Assembly (NCBI GenBank): GCA_017455385.1
Contig: JAFTBD010000107.1
Location: 1 to 22,580, forward strand
Origin: Clostridia bacterium
Lineage (GTDB): Bacteria > Bacillota > Clostridia > Christensenellales > CAG-1252
DNA length: 22,580 nucleotides
Reading direction: 5' to 3'
The position numbers were made by a program, and so were the translations under genes. Under the pieces are notes generated by a model that was not told where the DNA came from, searched no databases, and saw only the letters and a list, made by a program, of their open reading frames with translations. Below, in pieces: positions 9,123 through 17,399 of this stretch (its first letter is position 1; every line of letters begins with the position of its first letter).

Positions 9123-12100
9123 TATGAGCTTACTTTATACGATGTCGGCTGCCGGATTCGGCGCCTTGGTAGCGATTTATGTCATCCTCGGTGTGCTTAT
9201 CGTGCTCGCCATCGTTGCGCTTGGGCGTTTGGCTGTCCTCGCGAAGCGGACGAAGTCTTTGCCCGAGAAGAAAGAAGAGAGACCCGCTGCGGCGGAGAAT
9301 AAAGAAACGGCTCCCGCACCGGAGCCGCAAGTCATAGTAGCGCCTGTTTCGGAGCCGAATAATTGCGATGCTTGCAAGACGGTCGCGGAGCTCAGAGAAC
9401 GCGTGGCGTATCTCGAAGGCAGACTGGCGGGACTGGAGTCCGCGCCCGGTACGACCGTTGTGGTCGTAGGCGGAGCACAGCCGGAGCCCGTCATGGCGGA
9501 GAAGACCCTCAGCGAGAGTTTGGCGGCGGCGACGCATTCGGGCAAGAACAAGATCACCAAGCAGTCCGTTGCGGCGTATATCCGCGAGAAGTACGGCGAT
9601 GCCGCCGAGTTGAATTGTCGCGGCATGAAGACCGGAAACGGCAAGTTGCCTCTGTCGGATAATCACTACATCCGCTTTGCGAACGGCGGTAAAGCCTGCT
9701 TTACCTACGTGTATGAGCCCGACGGCGGTGTCGTGCTGTCTCTCGTTCGTTTGGATGCGGAGCGCGCGAAGGCGATCGCGGAGAAGCATCCCTGTGTCAG
9801 CCACAGCACCTTCCCGAAGAATAAAGCCCGCGACTGGTACAGCATCATCGCGGACGACACCTTCACCGAGGAGGAGTATTACGCGATCTTCGATGCGTCC
9901 ATCGAGTATTTGAAAGGAGAGGATGTCCTCGCCGACACGACGGAAGAGGCGCCCATGGAGGAGACGACCCTCAGCGAGAGTCTTGCGGCGGCGCATACGG
10001 CGGGCAAGAGCAGGATCACCAAGCAGTCCGTTGCGGCATATATCCGCGGGAAGTACGGCGATGCCGCCGAAGTGAATGAACGCGGCGCGAAGACGGGCAA
10101 CGGTAAATTGCCCTTGTCGGATAATCACTATATCTTCTTGGCGAATGGCAGTAAAGCCTGCTTTACTTACGTGTACGACGTCCCCGGCGGCTGCGTGATG
10201 TCCCTCGTTCGTTTGGATGCGGAGCGCGCCGCAGGGCTCGCGAAGAAGCACGCCTCGGTCAGCCACAGCACCTTCCCGAAGAATAAGGCGCATGACTGGT
10301 ACAGCGTCATCGCAGACGGCAGCGTCAGCGACCCGGAGTATCTCGCGATCTTCGACGAGTCTATCGCGTATCTGAGGGGCGGAGAAGCGGAGGCGGTCCC
10401 CATGGCGGAGAAGACCCTCAGCGAGAGCCTCGATGCCGCGCGCCAAGCGCATAAGACCGATATCACCAAAGAGGTCATCGCGACCTATCTGAATGAGAAA
10501 TACGGTGATCGTGTCGAGCTGAATCGCCGCGGGGCGAAGACCGGAAACGGCAAGCTTCCTCTTTCGGATAATCACTATGTCATCCCCGCGGACGGCAAGA
10601 AAGTCTGCTTTACTTACGTCTATGAACCTGCAGAAGGCGTCGTGATGGCGCTCATTCGTTTGGATGAGGAGCGCGCCGCAGAGCTCGCGAAGAAGCACGC
10701 CTCGGTCAGCCACAGCACCTTCCCGAAGAATAAGGCGCATGACTGGTACAGCGTCATCGCGGACGGTAGCGTCAGCGACGCGGAGTATCTCGCGATCTTC
10801 GACGAGTCCATCGCTTATTTGAGCGGCGCGGAGGAAATGGAAGTCTCCATCGGCGAGAAGACCCTCAGCGAGAGCCTCGAAGCGGCACGTCACGCCGGCA
10901 AGAGCCGCGTCACCAAGAAGTCCATCGCCACCTATCTCGATGGGAAATACGGCAATGCCGCCGAGTTGAATCAACGCGGCGCGAAGACAAGTAACGGCAA
11001 ATTGCCTCTGTCTGATAACCATTACATCACCTTGGCGGACGGCAAGAAGGTCTGCTTTACCTACGTGTACGATACTCCCGAAGAAGGTGTGATGATCCTC
11101 GTTCGTTTGGATGAGGAACGCGCGAAAGCGATCGCGAAGAAGCATGTCTCGGTCAGCCACAGCACCTTCCCGAAGAATAAAGCGCGCGACTGGTACAGCG
11201 TCATCGTGGACGGCAGCGTCAGCGAGGAAGAGTATTACGCCATCCTCGACGCCTCGATCTCTTATCTGAGAGGTCCCGCCGAAGAAGGCGAGACCGTCAT
11301 CGGAGAGAGAACGCTCAGCGAGAGCCTCGAAGCGACGCGTCAAGGAGCGGAAGAAGTGCCCATCGGGGAGAAGACCTTGCGCGAGAGCCTTGAAGAGGCG
11401 CGTCATGTAGGCAAGAGCACCGTCAGCAAGAAGTCCATCGCCACCTATCTCGATGGGAAATACGGCGATGCCGCCGAACTGAATCAGCGCGGGGCGAAGA
11501 CGGGGAACGGCAAATTGCCTCTGTCGGATAATCACTATATCATCCTGCCGGACGGCAAGAAAGTTTGCTTTACCTATATCTATGATACCCCCGAAGGCGG
11601 TGTGGTGATCCTCGCCCGTTTGGACGAGGCGCGCGCCGAAGCCCTTGCGAGGAAACACGCGTCGATCAGCCACAGTTCCTTCCCGAAGAATAAGGCGAAT
11701 GACTGGTACGGCATCGTCGCGGACGGCAGTGTGCCCAAAGAGGAGTATTTCGCCATCCTCGATGCCTCCATCGAGTATTTGAGAGACGGCGTGACGCCTG
11801 TGGCGGCGCCCGCAGAGGAAGAGGTGGCAGCCACCGTGGCGGAAGCCCCCGCCGAGGAGCCCGCCCTCGAAGAGACCCCTGCGGTCGAAGAGACTCCTGC
11901 GGTCGAAGGCAGATCGGATGTGACGATCACGGAAGAGGCGGCTCCTTCGGGCGCGAAAGCGGTCGACACCATCCACAAGAAAGCGGTCGTCTATTATCTG
12001 AATAATAAATACGGCGACTCCCTCGAATTGCATTGGAGAAAGAACCTGACGGATAACGGCAAATTGCTCGTGCCCGATAATCACTTCGCCTTGCGCGGTG

Positions 12101-12342
12101 ACGAACGCATCTGTTTCTCTTACGTCTACGAAGACAAAGAGGGCAAGACCACCATTCTCGTCCGTTTGAGCGAGGAAGAGGGGGCGGCGCTCCGTTCCGC
12201 ACACGAGGGCGCGGTCACCCGCAGCACTTTCCCGAGGAATAAGAGGCAAGACTGGTATAAGATCATCGTGGATGACTCCTTCACCGAAGGGGAGATCTAT
12301 ACGATCCTCGACAGCTCCGTCAAGTACGTTCTCAGCATATAA
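9115..12342 (+). CDS. Membrane-anchored protein with six tandem MmcQ/YjbR-like domains
   Basis: This protein has 1075 residues. The N-terminal helix (about 13-40) is followed by basic RLAVLAKRTK, so by the positive-inside rule the rest should be cytoplasmic. A CDAC motif (84-87) and a short coiled coil (about 88-110) follow. Five repeat units start at residues 131, 285, 434, 583 and 754, each opening with TLSES or TLRES. A sixth, diverged unit begins near 953 after an Ala/Pro/Glu-rich linker. Each unit has a helix like SVAAYIREKYGDAAELN, then GKLPLSDNHY, a strand like CFTYVY, and a C-terminal block like FPKNKARDWYSVIVDGSV followed by a helix. That block matches, from memory, the MmcQ/YjbR (DUF419) pattern NKxHWxTVxLDGSVPDxxIxxLIDxSY. 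Some YjbR proteins are annotated as DNA-binding on structural grounds; ligand and role here are unknown. The 8-bp overlap with the cohesin gene suggests shared function or stoichiometry. The gene call is firm; the family assignment is moderate. Confidence 0.75.
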   Translation: MTDMSLLYTMSAAGFGALVAIYVILGVLIVLAIVALGRLAVLAKRTKSLPEKKEERPAAAENKETAPAPEPQVIVAPVSEPNNCDACKTVAELRERVAYLEGRLAGLESAPGTTVVVVGGAQPEPVMAEKTLSESLAAATHSGKNKITKQSVAAYIREKYGDAAELNCRGMKTGNGKLPLSDNHYIRFANGGKACFTYVYEPDGGVVLSLVRLDAERAKAIAEKHPCVSHSTFPKNKARDWYSIIADDTFTEEEYYAIFDASIEYLKGEDVLADTTEEAPMEETTLSESLAAAHTAGKSRITKQSVAAYIRGKYGDAAEVNERGAKTGNGKLPLSDNHYIFLANGSKACFTYVYDVPGGCVMSLVRLDAERAAGLAKKHASVSHSTFPKNKAHDWYSVIADGSVSDPEYLAIFDESIAYLRGGEAEAVPMAEKTLSESLDAARQAHKTDITKEVIATYLNEKYGDRVELNRRGAKTGNGKLPLSDNHYVIPADGKKVCFTYVYEPAEGVVMALIRLDEERAAELAKKHASVSHSTFPKNKAHDWYSVIADGSVSDAEYLAIFDESIAYLSGAEEMEVSIGEKTLSESLEAARHAGKSRVTKKSIATYLDGKYGNAAELNQRGAKTSNGKLPLSDNHYITLADGKKVCFTYVYDTPEEGVMILVRLDEERAKAIAKKHVSVSHSTFPKNKARDWYSVIVDGSVSEEEYYAILDASISYLRGPAEEGETVIGERTLSESLEATRQGAEEVPIGEKTLRESLEEARHVGKSTVSKKSIATYLDGKYGDAAELNQRGAKTGNGKLPLSDNHYIILPDGKKVCFTYIYDTPEGGVVILARLDEARAEALARKHASISHSSFPKNKANDWYGIVADGSVPKEEYFAILDASIEYLRDGVTPVAAPAEEEVAATVAEAPAEEPALEETPAVEETPAVEGRSDVTITEEAAPSGAKAVDTIHKKAVVYYLNNKYGDSLELHWRKNLTDNGKLLVPDNHFALRGDERICFSYVYEDKEGKTTILVRLSEEEGAALRSAHEGAVTRSTFPRNKRQDWYKIIVDDSFTEGEIYTILDSSVKYVLSI
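9505..12336 (+). repeat. Tandem repeats of about 447 bp within the YjbR-like gene
   Basis: Repeat units start at 9505, 9967, 10414, 10861 and 11374, with spacings of 462, 447, 447 and 513 bp. A diverged sixth domain starts near 11971. Bases 10222-10352 and 10669-10799 differ at only about four positions, so parts of the array have been homogenised recently. The 513-bp interval contains an extra linker copy beginning at 11311. Confidence 0.85.
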
Positions 12343-12434
12343 GATCATTCCGATATCCGCGTCGGGCGCTCGCCGTCCCGGCGTGGATCTCGGCGTCCCC
12401 ATTCTCGACCGTTCGATAAAAAAAGGAAACAACA
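12343..12434 (+). other. Intergenic gap without a clear terminator or promoter
   Basis: This 92-bp gap separates the surface operon from the metallophosphoesterase operon. It contains one short perfect hairpin (CGCCG-TCC-CGGCG, 12371-12383) that lacks a T-tract, so it is not a convincing intrinsic terminator. No good -35/-10 pair is visible. An AAAGGAAA ribosome binding site lies just before the ATG at 12435. Confidence 0.5.
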
Positions 12435-13730
12435 ATGAAAAAATTCGTTAAGATCGCCCTCATCTCTTTGCTCGTTCTCGTATTCGCCGTCGGTGCTTTC
12501 TCTTGTGAGGATACGCCGTCGAAGAGCGAATACGTAGCCCATACGGTCTCCGTGGGGAGCGACGGCACTTTCAAAATATTGCAACTCACGGATATGCACT
12601 TCATCAATTCCACCCGCACGGATGATAACGTGGAGCTTGATTTTCGCCTGCGCGACGAATGGGCGATGACCGCGGCGCGAGACGTCATCGAACGCACGAA
12701 GCCCGATATGATCATGGTGACGGGAGACAGCACGTACAATCTTAAGAAAGTGATGCCCCTGCGTCCCGGACTCAATACCGACAATTTGGCGAGTTTCAAA
12801 AAGTTTGCGCAGTTCATCGACAGTTTCGACATCCCGTGGGCGTTCTGTTTCGGCAATCACGACGAGGAAGGCTCTCTCAAAGAGATGTTGGGAGGAGATA
12901 AGGTCAAAGCAAAGAAGGTGCTCAGCGCTTACCTGATGTCCGACGAGATCAAGAATTGTCTTTACGTGGACGGTCCCAACGACATCAACGGCGTGGGCAA
13001 TTATGTCATCAACGTTTTGAATAAAGACGGCAGCGTCAATAATGCTCTTGTCGTCTTCGACAGCGGCTCCTTCTTCGGTGATGAAGACAACATCTACGAA
13101 TACGTGCATGCCGATCAGCTCGAATGGTACGAGAAAGCCATCAAGTCCATCGCCGAACACAATAAGACCGAGAACGTCAGTTCCATCGTCTTCCAGCACA
13201 TTCCTTTCGTGACCTATGAGTCGGTCTTGGAGCGCTTCATCGGCGCCCTTGCGGTGGAAGGTGTGAATTGGACGACGGTCATCAAAGCGGACGGCACGGG
13301 CACCGAGTACAGTGTGGAATTCGAGGGTGGGACCATCACCTATCACGGCGGCGTGTATAACGAGGGCGAGGTATGCCACTCTTATGACGGAGAATGGCCG
13401 ATCGGGAGCGGGGTCAAGTATGACGGCGGCATGGCGGAATTCAATAAGATCGTCGAGCTCGGCAGTACCAAGGCGGTCTTCTGCGGACACGACCACCGCA
13501 ATACCTATTCCATTACTTATAAGGGCGTTCGCCTGACTTACGGCATGAGTATCGACTACAGCGCCAACGGTCTTACGCCCGCGAAGGACAATCAGACCAT
13601 TTTTAACGATACGATACAGAGAGGCGGCACCTTGATCACCCTCAACAAGGACAGCTCGATCGAGGTCACGCAAGTGCCTTTCACGAGAAATCTGTACCAA
13701 GAGGAAGTCGCGAGACGACAAGCGGAATGA
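12435..13730 (+). CDS. Calcineurin-like metallophosphoesterase, probable lipoprotein
   Basis: This 431-residue protein has all the metal-binding motifs of the calcineurin-like phosphoesterase fold: DMH (D53, H55), GD (D98), GNHD (140-143), a lone histidine in FQHIP (H255) and GHDH (351-354). The general layout resembles the Dcr2/ICC-like branch with the opening LQLTDMHF. The N-terminus MKKFVKIALISLLVLVFAVGAFSC is a signal peptide with a possible lipobox ending at C24. The -3 to -1 residues AFS fit the lipobox only loosely. It would act outside the membrane, hydrolysing phosphomono- or diesters; the substrate is unknown. The start is supported by an AGG-type ribosome binding site 8 nt upstream. 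It is the first gene of a five-gene cluster and its stop lies one base before the mnmA start. Confidence 0.85.
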   Translation: MKKFVKIALISLLVLVFAVGAFSCEDTPSKSEYVAHTVSVGSDGTFKILQLTDMHFINSTRTDDNVELDFRLRDEWAMTAARDVIERTKPDMIMVTGDSTYNLKKVMPLRPGLNTDNLASFKKFAQFIDSFDIPWAFCFGNHDEEGSLKEMLGGDKVKAKKVLSAYLMSDEIKNCLYVDGPNDINGVGNYVINVLNKDGSVNNALVVFDSGSFFGDEDNIYEYVHADQLEWYEKAIKSIAEHNKTENVSSIVFQHIPFVTYESVLERFIGALAVEGVNWTTVIKADGTGTEYSVEFEGGTITYHGGVYNEGEVCHSYDGEWPIGSGVKYDGGMAEFNKIVELGSTKAVFCGHDHRNTYSITYKGVRLTYGMSIDYSANGLTPAKDNQTIFNDTIQRGGTLITLNKDSSIEVTQVPFTRNLYQEEVARRQAE

Positions 13731-13731
13731 T

Positions 13732-14802
13732 ATGACGAAGAAACGTGTCGTAGTGGGGCTCAGCGGTGGCGTAGACAGTGCGGTCGCCGCTCTTCTCTTA
13801 AAAAGAGAGGGCTACGAAGTCATAGGGCTCTTTATGCGCAACTGGAAGGAGGAGGACGAATGCGGTCGCTGTACGGCGGACGATGACTTTACTGACGTTC
13901 GGCGCATCGCGGACAAGATCGGCATCGACTATTACGCCGTGGATCTGTCCGACCGCTATCTCGAGCGGGTCTTCTCCCATTTCGTCGATGAGTACAAGAA
14001 AGGTCGCACGCCGAATCCCGACGTATTATGCAATCGGGAGATCAAGTTCGATGCCTTCGCTTCCTTTGCCGAGACGATGGAGGCGGACTACGTCGCGACG
14101 GGACATTACGCCGACGTGTCGCACGGCGAGAGGCATCTTTTGTTGCGTTCGGCGGACGAAAATAAAGATCAAACGTATTTCCTGAATCAGATCACCGAGG
14201 CACAGCTCTCGAATGCGCTCTTTCCCTTGGGCAAGTTGCAGAAGGGGGAGGTGCGTGCCATCGCCAAAGAGGCGGGCATCCCCGTCTGGGGCAAGAAGGA
14301 CAGCACCGGCATCTGCTTCATCGGCGAAAGGAATTTCCGCCGTTTCCTCGCGCAGTATATCCCGATGAAGGAAGGGGACATCGTCACGACGGACGGCGTG
14401 GTCGTCGGTAAGCATAACGGCGTATTCTATTACACCAAAGGTCAGCGGAAAGGTCTCGGGGTCGGAGGCGGCGGCAACGGTCAGCCCTATTTCGTCGTCG
14501 GCAAGGACGTCCCGAATAACAGGCTCATCGTCACGCAGGGCGAAACGGATCTTCTCTATTCCTCACAGCTCACGGTGGACGAATTCCATTATATATCCGA
14601 GAGGCTCCCGCAAGGGGAGAGCGAGGTGCTCGTGCGGGTGCGTCACAGACAGCCCCTGCAACGTGCCGTCGCCATCGCGGAGGGGGACGCAGTCACCTTG
14701 CGCTTCGAGAAGAAACAGCGCGCCGTGCAGGAAGGGCAGTACGCCGTCGTGTATCAAGGCAGAGTATGCCTCGGTGGCGGCGTGATAGAGAGGAGCGAAT
14801 AA
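13732..14802 (+). CDS. mnmA: tRNA-specific 2-thiouridylase MnmA
   Basis: This 356-residue protein has the usual length and motif order of MnmA. The PP-loop SGGVDS (residues 11-16) binds ATP. RTPNPDVLC ends at the first catalytic cysteine, C100. GHYADV follows, and STGICFIGERNF carries the second cysteine, C195. The C-terminal beta-barrel includes KGQRKGLGVGG and ends in VCLGGGVIE. The enzyme adenylates and then thiolates C2 of U34 in tRNA-Lys, tRNA-Glu and tRNA-Gln, taking sulfur from a cysteine desulfurase-derived persulfide; it acts in the cytoplasm. The ATG is one base after the preceding stop and has only a weak ribosome binding site, so translation is probably coupled. TadA, encoded three genes downstream, modifies the same anticodon position in another tRNA. 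Confidence 0.97.
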   Translation: MTKKRVVVGLSGGVDSAVAALLLKREGYEVIGLFMRNWKEEDECGRCTADDDFTDVRRIADKIGIDYYAVDLSDRYLERVFSHFVDEYKKGRTPNPDVLCNREIKFDAFASFAETMEADYVATGHYADVSHGERHLLLRSADENKDQTYFLNQITEAQLSNALFPLGKLQKGEVRAIAKEAGIPVWGKKDSTGICFIGERNFRRFLAQYIPMKEGDIVTTDGVVVGKHNGVFYYTKGQRKGLGVGGGGNGQPYFVVGKDVPNNRLIVTQGETDLLYSSQLTVDEFHYISERLPQGESEVLVRVRHRQPLQRAVAIAEGDAVTLRFEKKQRAVQEGQYAVVYQGRVCLGGGVIERSE

Positions 14803-14812
14803 AAGGCATAGT

Positions 14813-15829
14813 ATGGATAGAAGAGTGAGACCGTTATCAAATAGCATTGAGCTCTCCCTCGCGTCTCTCGTGGCGCTCGTCGCCATCGGCGCGGAGGTTC
14901 TCTTTCAGGTCCTCGTGCTCGCCTTCTCTCTCCCTGCCGGCGTCCAAACTTGGGTGGTGGTCGTCGGGAATCAAGCGGTCTTTTTCCTGACTTGTTTCTT
15001 TTTCACCCGTGCGAAAAATATCGATTTGGCGGAACTGACGGGGGTCAGGCGGGTGCCGAAACTCTATCTTTTCCCGCTCTTCGTGCTCATCGCGGTGCTC
15101 TGCGTTCTCGCGTTTGCGCCGCTTGCGGGGCTTTTCTCCTCGCTCTTGCGGACGCTCGGGTATCAATACACCCCGAAATACTACGTGCCTTTCGACAACG
15201 TCGGGCTTTTTATTCTCGCCCTTTTGGGGCTGACCGTGCTCCCTGCGATCGGAGAGGAGACCTTGATGCGCGGCGTGCTCCTGTCGGGTGCGAAGCGGAA
15301 AGGCGCCGTTTTCGCCATTTGGTTCACCTCCCTCGTTTTCGCGCTTTTCCACGGGAATCTCACCCAGCTCGTCCATCAATTCCTGCTCGGTGTCGTGATG
15401 GCGTATCTCGTCTTGCTCACTCGCAGCATTTGGGCGAGTGCGGTGCTCCACGCGGTGAATAACGCCACCGCTCTCGTGGTGGAATATTTGCATGAGGGCG
15501 GCTCGATGGGCGGCGACGTATACGGTTACTTTACGGCGAACTTCTCGGAGGGGCTCACGGCGGGCGCCTTTATCGGGATCTTCTCGGCGAGTCTGTGTTT
15601 GCTCGCAGGCGCGCTCGCGCTCGTCACGTACCTAATAAAATGCGTGCGTACACGCGCAGGTGAGAGCGTGATGGGGTGGCAGTCGCTTCTTGCCGAGCCT
15701 TCGGAGACGGCGGAGAAAAGAGACACGGACGGCATCTTCTACCCGTATGAGAAATATCTGCCCGCATTCCTCGTGGGGGTGCTCGCGCTCTTCGTGATCG
15801 CGAACGTCGTGTCGGAGGTGCTGAAATGA
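14813..15829 (+). CDS. CPBP-family intramembrane metalloprotease (first of two)
   Basis: This 338-residue polytopic membrane protein has about eight hydrophobic segments. The CPBP (CAAX protease and bacteriocin-processing, Abi) motifs are complete: EETLMR (E148, E149, R153), FALFH (H180) and HAVNN (H213, N217), each within or next to a membrane helix. The glutamates and histidines form the proposed catalytic site. Family members process prenylated or secreted peptides, act in bacteriocin self-immunity, or have no known substrate, and nothing here shows which applies. A ribosome binding site AAAAGG lies 6 nt before the ATG. The last bases overlap the start of a second CPBP gene in an ATGA junction. 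The C-terminal loop (about 275-312) is hydrophilic. Confidence 0.9.
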   Translation: MDRRVRPLSNSIELSLASLVALVAIGAEVLFQVLVLAFSLPAGVQTWVVVVGNQAVFFLTCFFFTRAKNIDLAELTGVRRVPKLYLFPLFVLIAVLCVLAFAPLAGLFSSLLRTLGYQYTPKYYVPFDNVGLFILALLGLTVLPAIGEETLMRGVLLSGAKRKGAVFAIWFTSLVFALFHGNLTQLVHQFLLGVVMAYLVLLTRSIWASAVLHAVNNATALVVEYLHEGGSMGGDVYGYFTANFSEGLTAGAFIGIFSASLCLLAGALALVTYLIKCVRTRAGESVMGWQSLLAEPSETAEKRDTDGIFYPYEKYLPAFLVGVLALFVIANVVSEVLK

Positions 15830-16815
15830 GCGTGCGCGGTCGTCACCTCGTCGCTTATGCGGCGTCTATGTTCTCCCTCTTCCTGCTGCAGATGTTCACG
15901 GCACTGCCTTTTATCCAAGAGCTGTCCGACTATCATCTCGATATCTATTGGTCTGTTTTGTCGCAGGTGCTCTGCATGGGCATCATCCCGCTCACCGTGC
16001 TCCTCATCCTTCGCCGCGACGTGTCTTCGGTATCCGAGACCTTCCGCTATATGCGCTACCGCAAACCGACGAATATGAAGGCGACGCTTCTCGCCACCCT
16101 CGGGATCGCGATCCTCGTCGTGCCGTACACGATGGCTTTCAATGCGCTCAGCAATCTTTTCTTGCGTATCATAGGCTACAAGCGCACCATCTCCGTGGGG
16201 ACCATCTATAACGGGGTAGGGGACCTCATCCTCTATCTTTTCCTGATCGCGGTCTTGCCGGCGATCTTTGAGGAATTCACCCATCGCGGCGTGCTCTTGT
16301 CGGGGCTCGAGGATCGCGGCTCGGAGATGTCGGCAGTCATATGGTCCGCCGTGCTCTTCGGCTTGATGCATGAAAACCCGAACCAAATGCTCTTCACCAC
16401 TTTCGGCGGCATTCTTTTCGCCCTTGCGGCGGTAAAAACGGGCAGTATCCTGCCCGCCGTCATCGCGCATTTCGCGAATAACGCCATCGCGACCCTCCTC
16501 GACTATTCGACACAGCGGAAGACCTCATTCGGCGTGTGGTACGATTCGATCACGTCATCGAATAACGCGCTTTCCGTCTTGCTCTTGGTGGCGGTGATGG
16601 TGGCGGCGGTGTATGGCATCGTGCGCATTTTGCAGTACCTTTCGCGCAAGGCGGAGAAGCCCGTGTCCGAGAGGAAACTCTTCGGCGTCATCACGGTGGA
16701 CGGCTACAGCCCGAATGGGAAAGCGATGCTCGCGGATAATATCTGTTTGCTCGCCGTGACGATAGCGCAAGGGACGATCCTCGCTCTGTGCCTGATATGG
16801 GGGATCGCAAGATGA
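15826..16815 (+). CDS. CPBP-family intramembrane metalloprotease (second of two)
   Basis: This 329-residue polytopic membrane protein has the same fold as its upstream neighbour. Motifs are EEFTHR (E149, E150, R154), FGLMHENPNQ (H182) and HFANN (H215, N219). The two proteins align best around the active site (LPAIGEETLMRGVLLSG against LPAIFEEFTHRGVLLSG) and differ elsewhere, so they are old paralogues, not a recent duplicate. GGAGG at 15814-15818 with a 7-nt spacer supports the ATG at 15826, which overlaps the preceding stop by 4 nt. Equal expression and a heteromeric or sequential role are plausible but unproven. The stop overlaps the tadA start. The substrate is unknown. Confidence 0.9.
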   Translation: MSVRGRHLVAYAASMFSLFLLQMFTALPFIQELSDYHLDIYWSVLSQVLCMGIIPLTVLLILRRDVSSVSETFRYMRYRKPTNMKATLLATLGIAILVVPYTMAFNALSNLFLRIIGYKRTISVGTIYNGVGDLILYLFLIAVLPAIFEEFTHRGVLLSGLEDRGSEMSAVIWSAVLFGLMHENPNQMLFTTFGGILFALAAVKTGSILPAVIAHFANNAIATLLDYSTQRKTSFGVWYDSITSSNNALSVLLLVAVMVAAVYGIVRILQYLSRKAEKPVSERKLFGVITVDGYSPNGKAMLADNICLLAVTIAQGTILALCLIWGIAR

Positions 16816-17276
16816 CGGACGAATACTTTATGCGCCTCGCCCTCCGAGAAGCGGAGAAGGCGGCGGCTGTGGACGAAGTGCCGATCGGCGCCGTCATCGT
16901 GAAAGAGGGCGTGGTCATCGCCCGAGCGCATAACGAGAAAGAGAAACGCAATTCCGCCGTTCGCCACGCCGAGATCTGCGCCATCGAGAAGGCGACGAAG
17001 AAGGTGGGGAACTGGTGGCTGGAAGGGTGCACGCTTTATGTCACTTTGGAGCCCTGCGCGATGTGTGCCGGTGCCATCGTGAACAGCAGACTTGACAGAG
17101 TCGTGTACGGTGCCGCCGACCCGCGATACGGTTTCCTCGGCAGTCTCGCCGATCTCCCCGTCGACTACGCGCTCAATCATCGTCCGCAGGAAACGAGAGG
17201 GGTGCTCGCAGAGGAATGCGCGGCACTTTTGAGTGCATTTTTTCGCGCAAAACGCGAACAAAACCGCAAAAATTAA
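16812..17276 (+). CDS. tadA: tRNA-specific adenosine deaminase TadA
   Basis: This 154-residue protein has the zinc-dependent cytidine/adenosine deaminase motifs: HAE (H52 ligand, E54 proton shuttle) and PCAMC (C82, C85 ligands). The C-terminal block ALNHRPQETRGVLAEECAALLSAFFR is typical of TadA. It converts A34 to inosine in the anticodon of tRNA-Arg(ACG), letting one tRNA read several CGN codons. The ATG at 16812 forms an ATGA overlap with the preceding stop and has a G-rich site (GGGGG, near 16798-16802) upstream. The in-frame GTG at 16788 and ATG at 16797 would add 8 or 5 residues and are less likely. It is the last gene of the mnmA cluster and is followed by an AT-rich gap. Confidence 0.95.
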   Translation: MTDEYFMRLALREAEKAAAVDEVPIGAVIVKEGVVIARAHNEKEKRNSAVRHAEICAIEKATKKVGNWWLEGCTLYVTLEPCAMCAGAIVNSRLDRVVYGAADPRYGFLGSLADLPVDYALNHRPQETRGVLAEECAALLSAFFRAKREQNRKN

Positions 17277-17288
17277 GAAAAATTAATC

Positions 17289-17320
17289 AAACTTTTTTGA
17301 AACGGAGAAGAGTTTTTTTT
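17289..17320 (+). terminator. Possible weak intrinsic terminator after tadA
   Basis: Bases 17289-17298 can pair with 17306-17315, mostly A-U and G-U with one G-C pair, around a 7-nt loop (17299-17305). The 3' arm runs directly into a tract of eight T (17313-17320). The weak stem makes this a low-confidence call. A competing stem, GAAACG (17299-17304) with CGTTTC (17321-17326), overlaps it. Confidence 0.35.
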
Positions 17321-17341
17321 CGTTTCGCACCTTTTTCGACG

Positions 17342-17399
17342 GAAAATTTTAACAAAAATAAAAAAAGCACTTGACATATTGACAGGTCGTCATTATGAT
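17342..17399 (+). promoter_or_regulatory. Sigma-A promoter P1 of rpoBC with UP-like A/T element
   Basis: The -35 hexamer TTGACA (17371-17376) and the -10 hexamer TATGAT (17394-17399) are separated by exactly 17 bp; the only mismatch to consensus is one base in the -10. Upstream, 17342-17367 is almost pure A/T with A-tracts, in the position of an UP element that contacts the RNA polymerase alpha subunit. The expected transcription start is near 17406, giving a leader of about 115 nt before rpoB. Confidence 0.85.

Noticed and set aside
12371..12383. Hairpin between the two operons as a terminator
   Set aside because: The stem is only 5 bp and no T-tract follows.
9130..12435. 1101-codon minus-strand open frame opposite the YjbR-like gene
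   Set aside because: It is in-register antisense, and its repeats merely mirror those of the sense gene.
17242..17258. Perfect TTCGCG/CGCGAA hairpin near the end of tadA as a terminator
   Set aside because: It lies inside the coding sequence and is followed by an A-rich stretch on the plus strand; the T-tract is on the wrong side.
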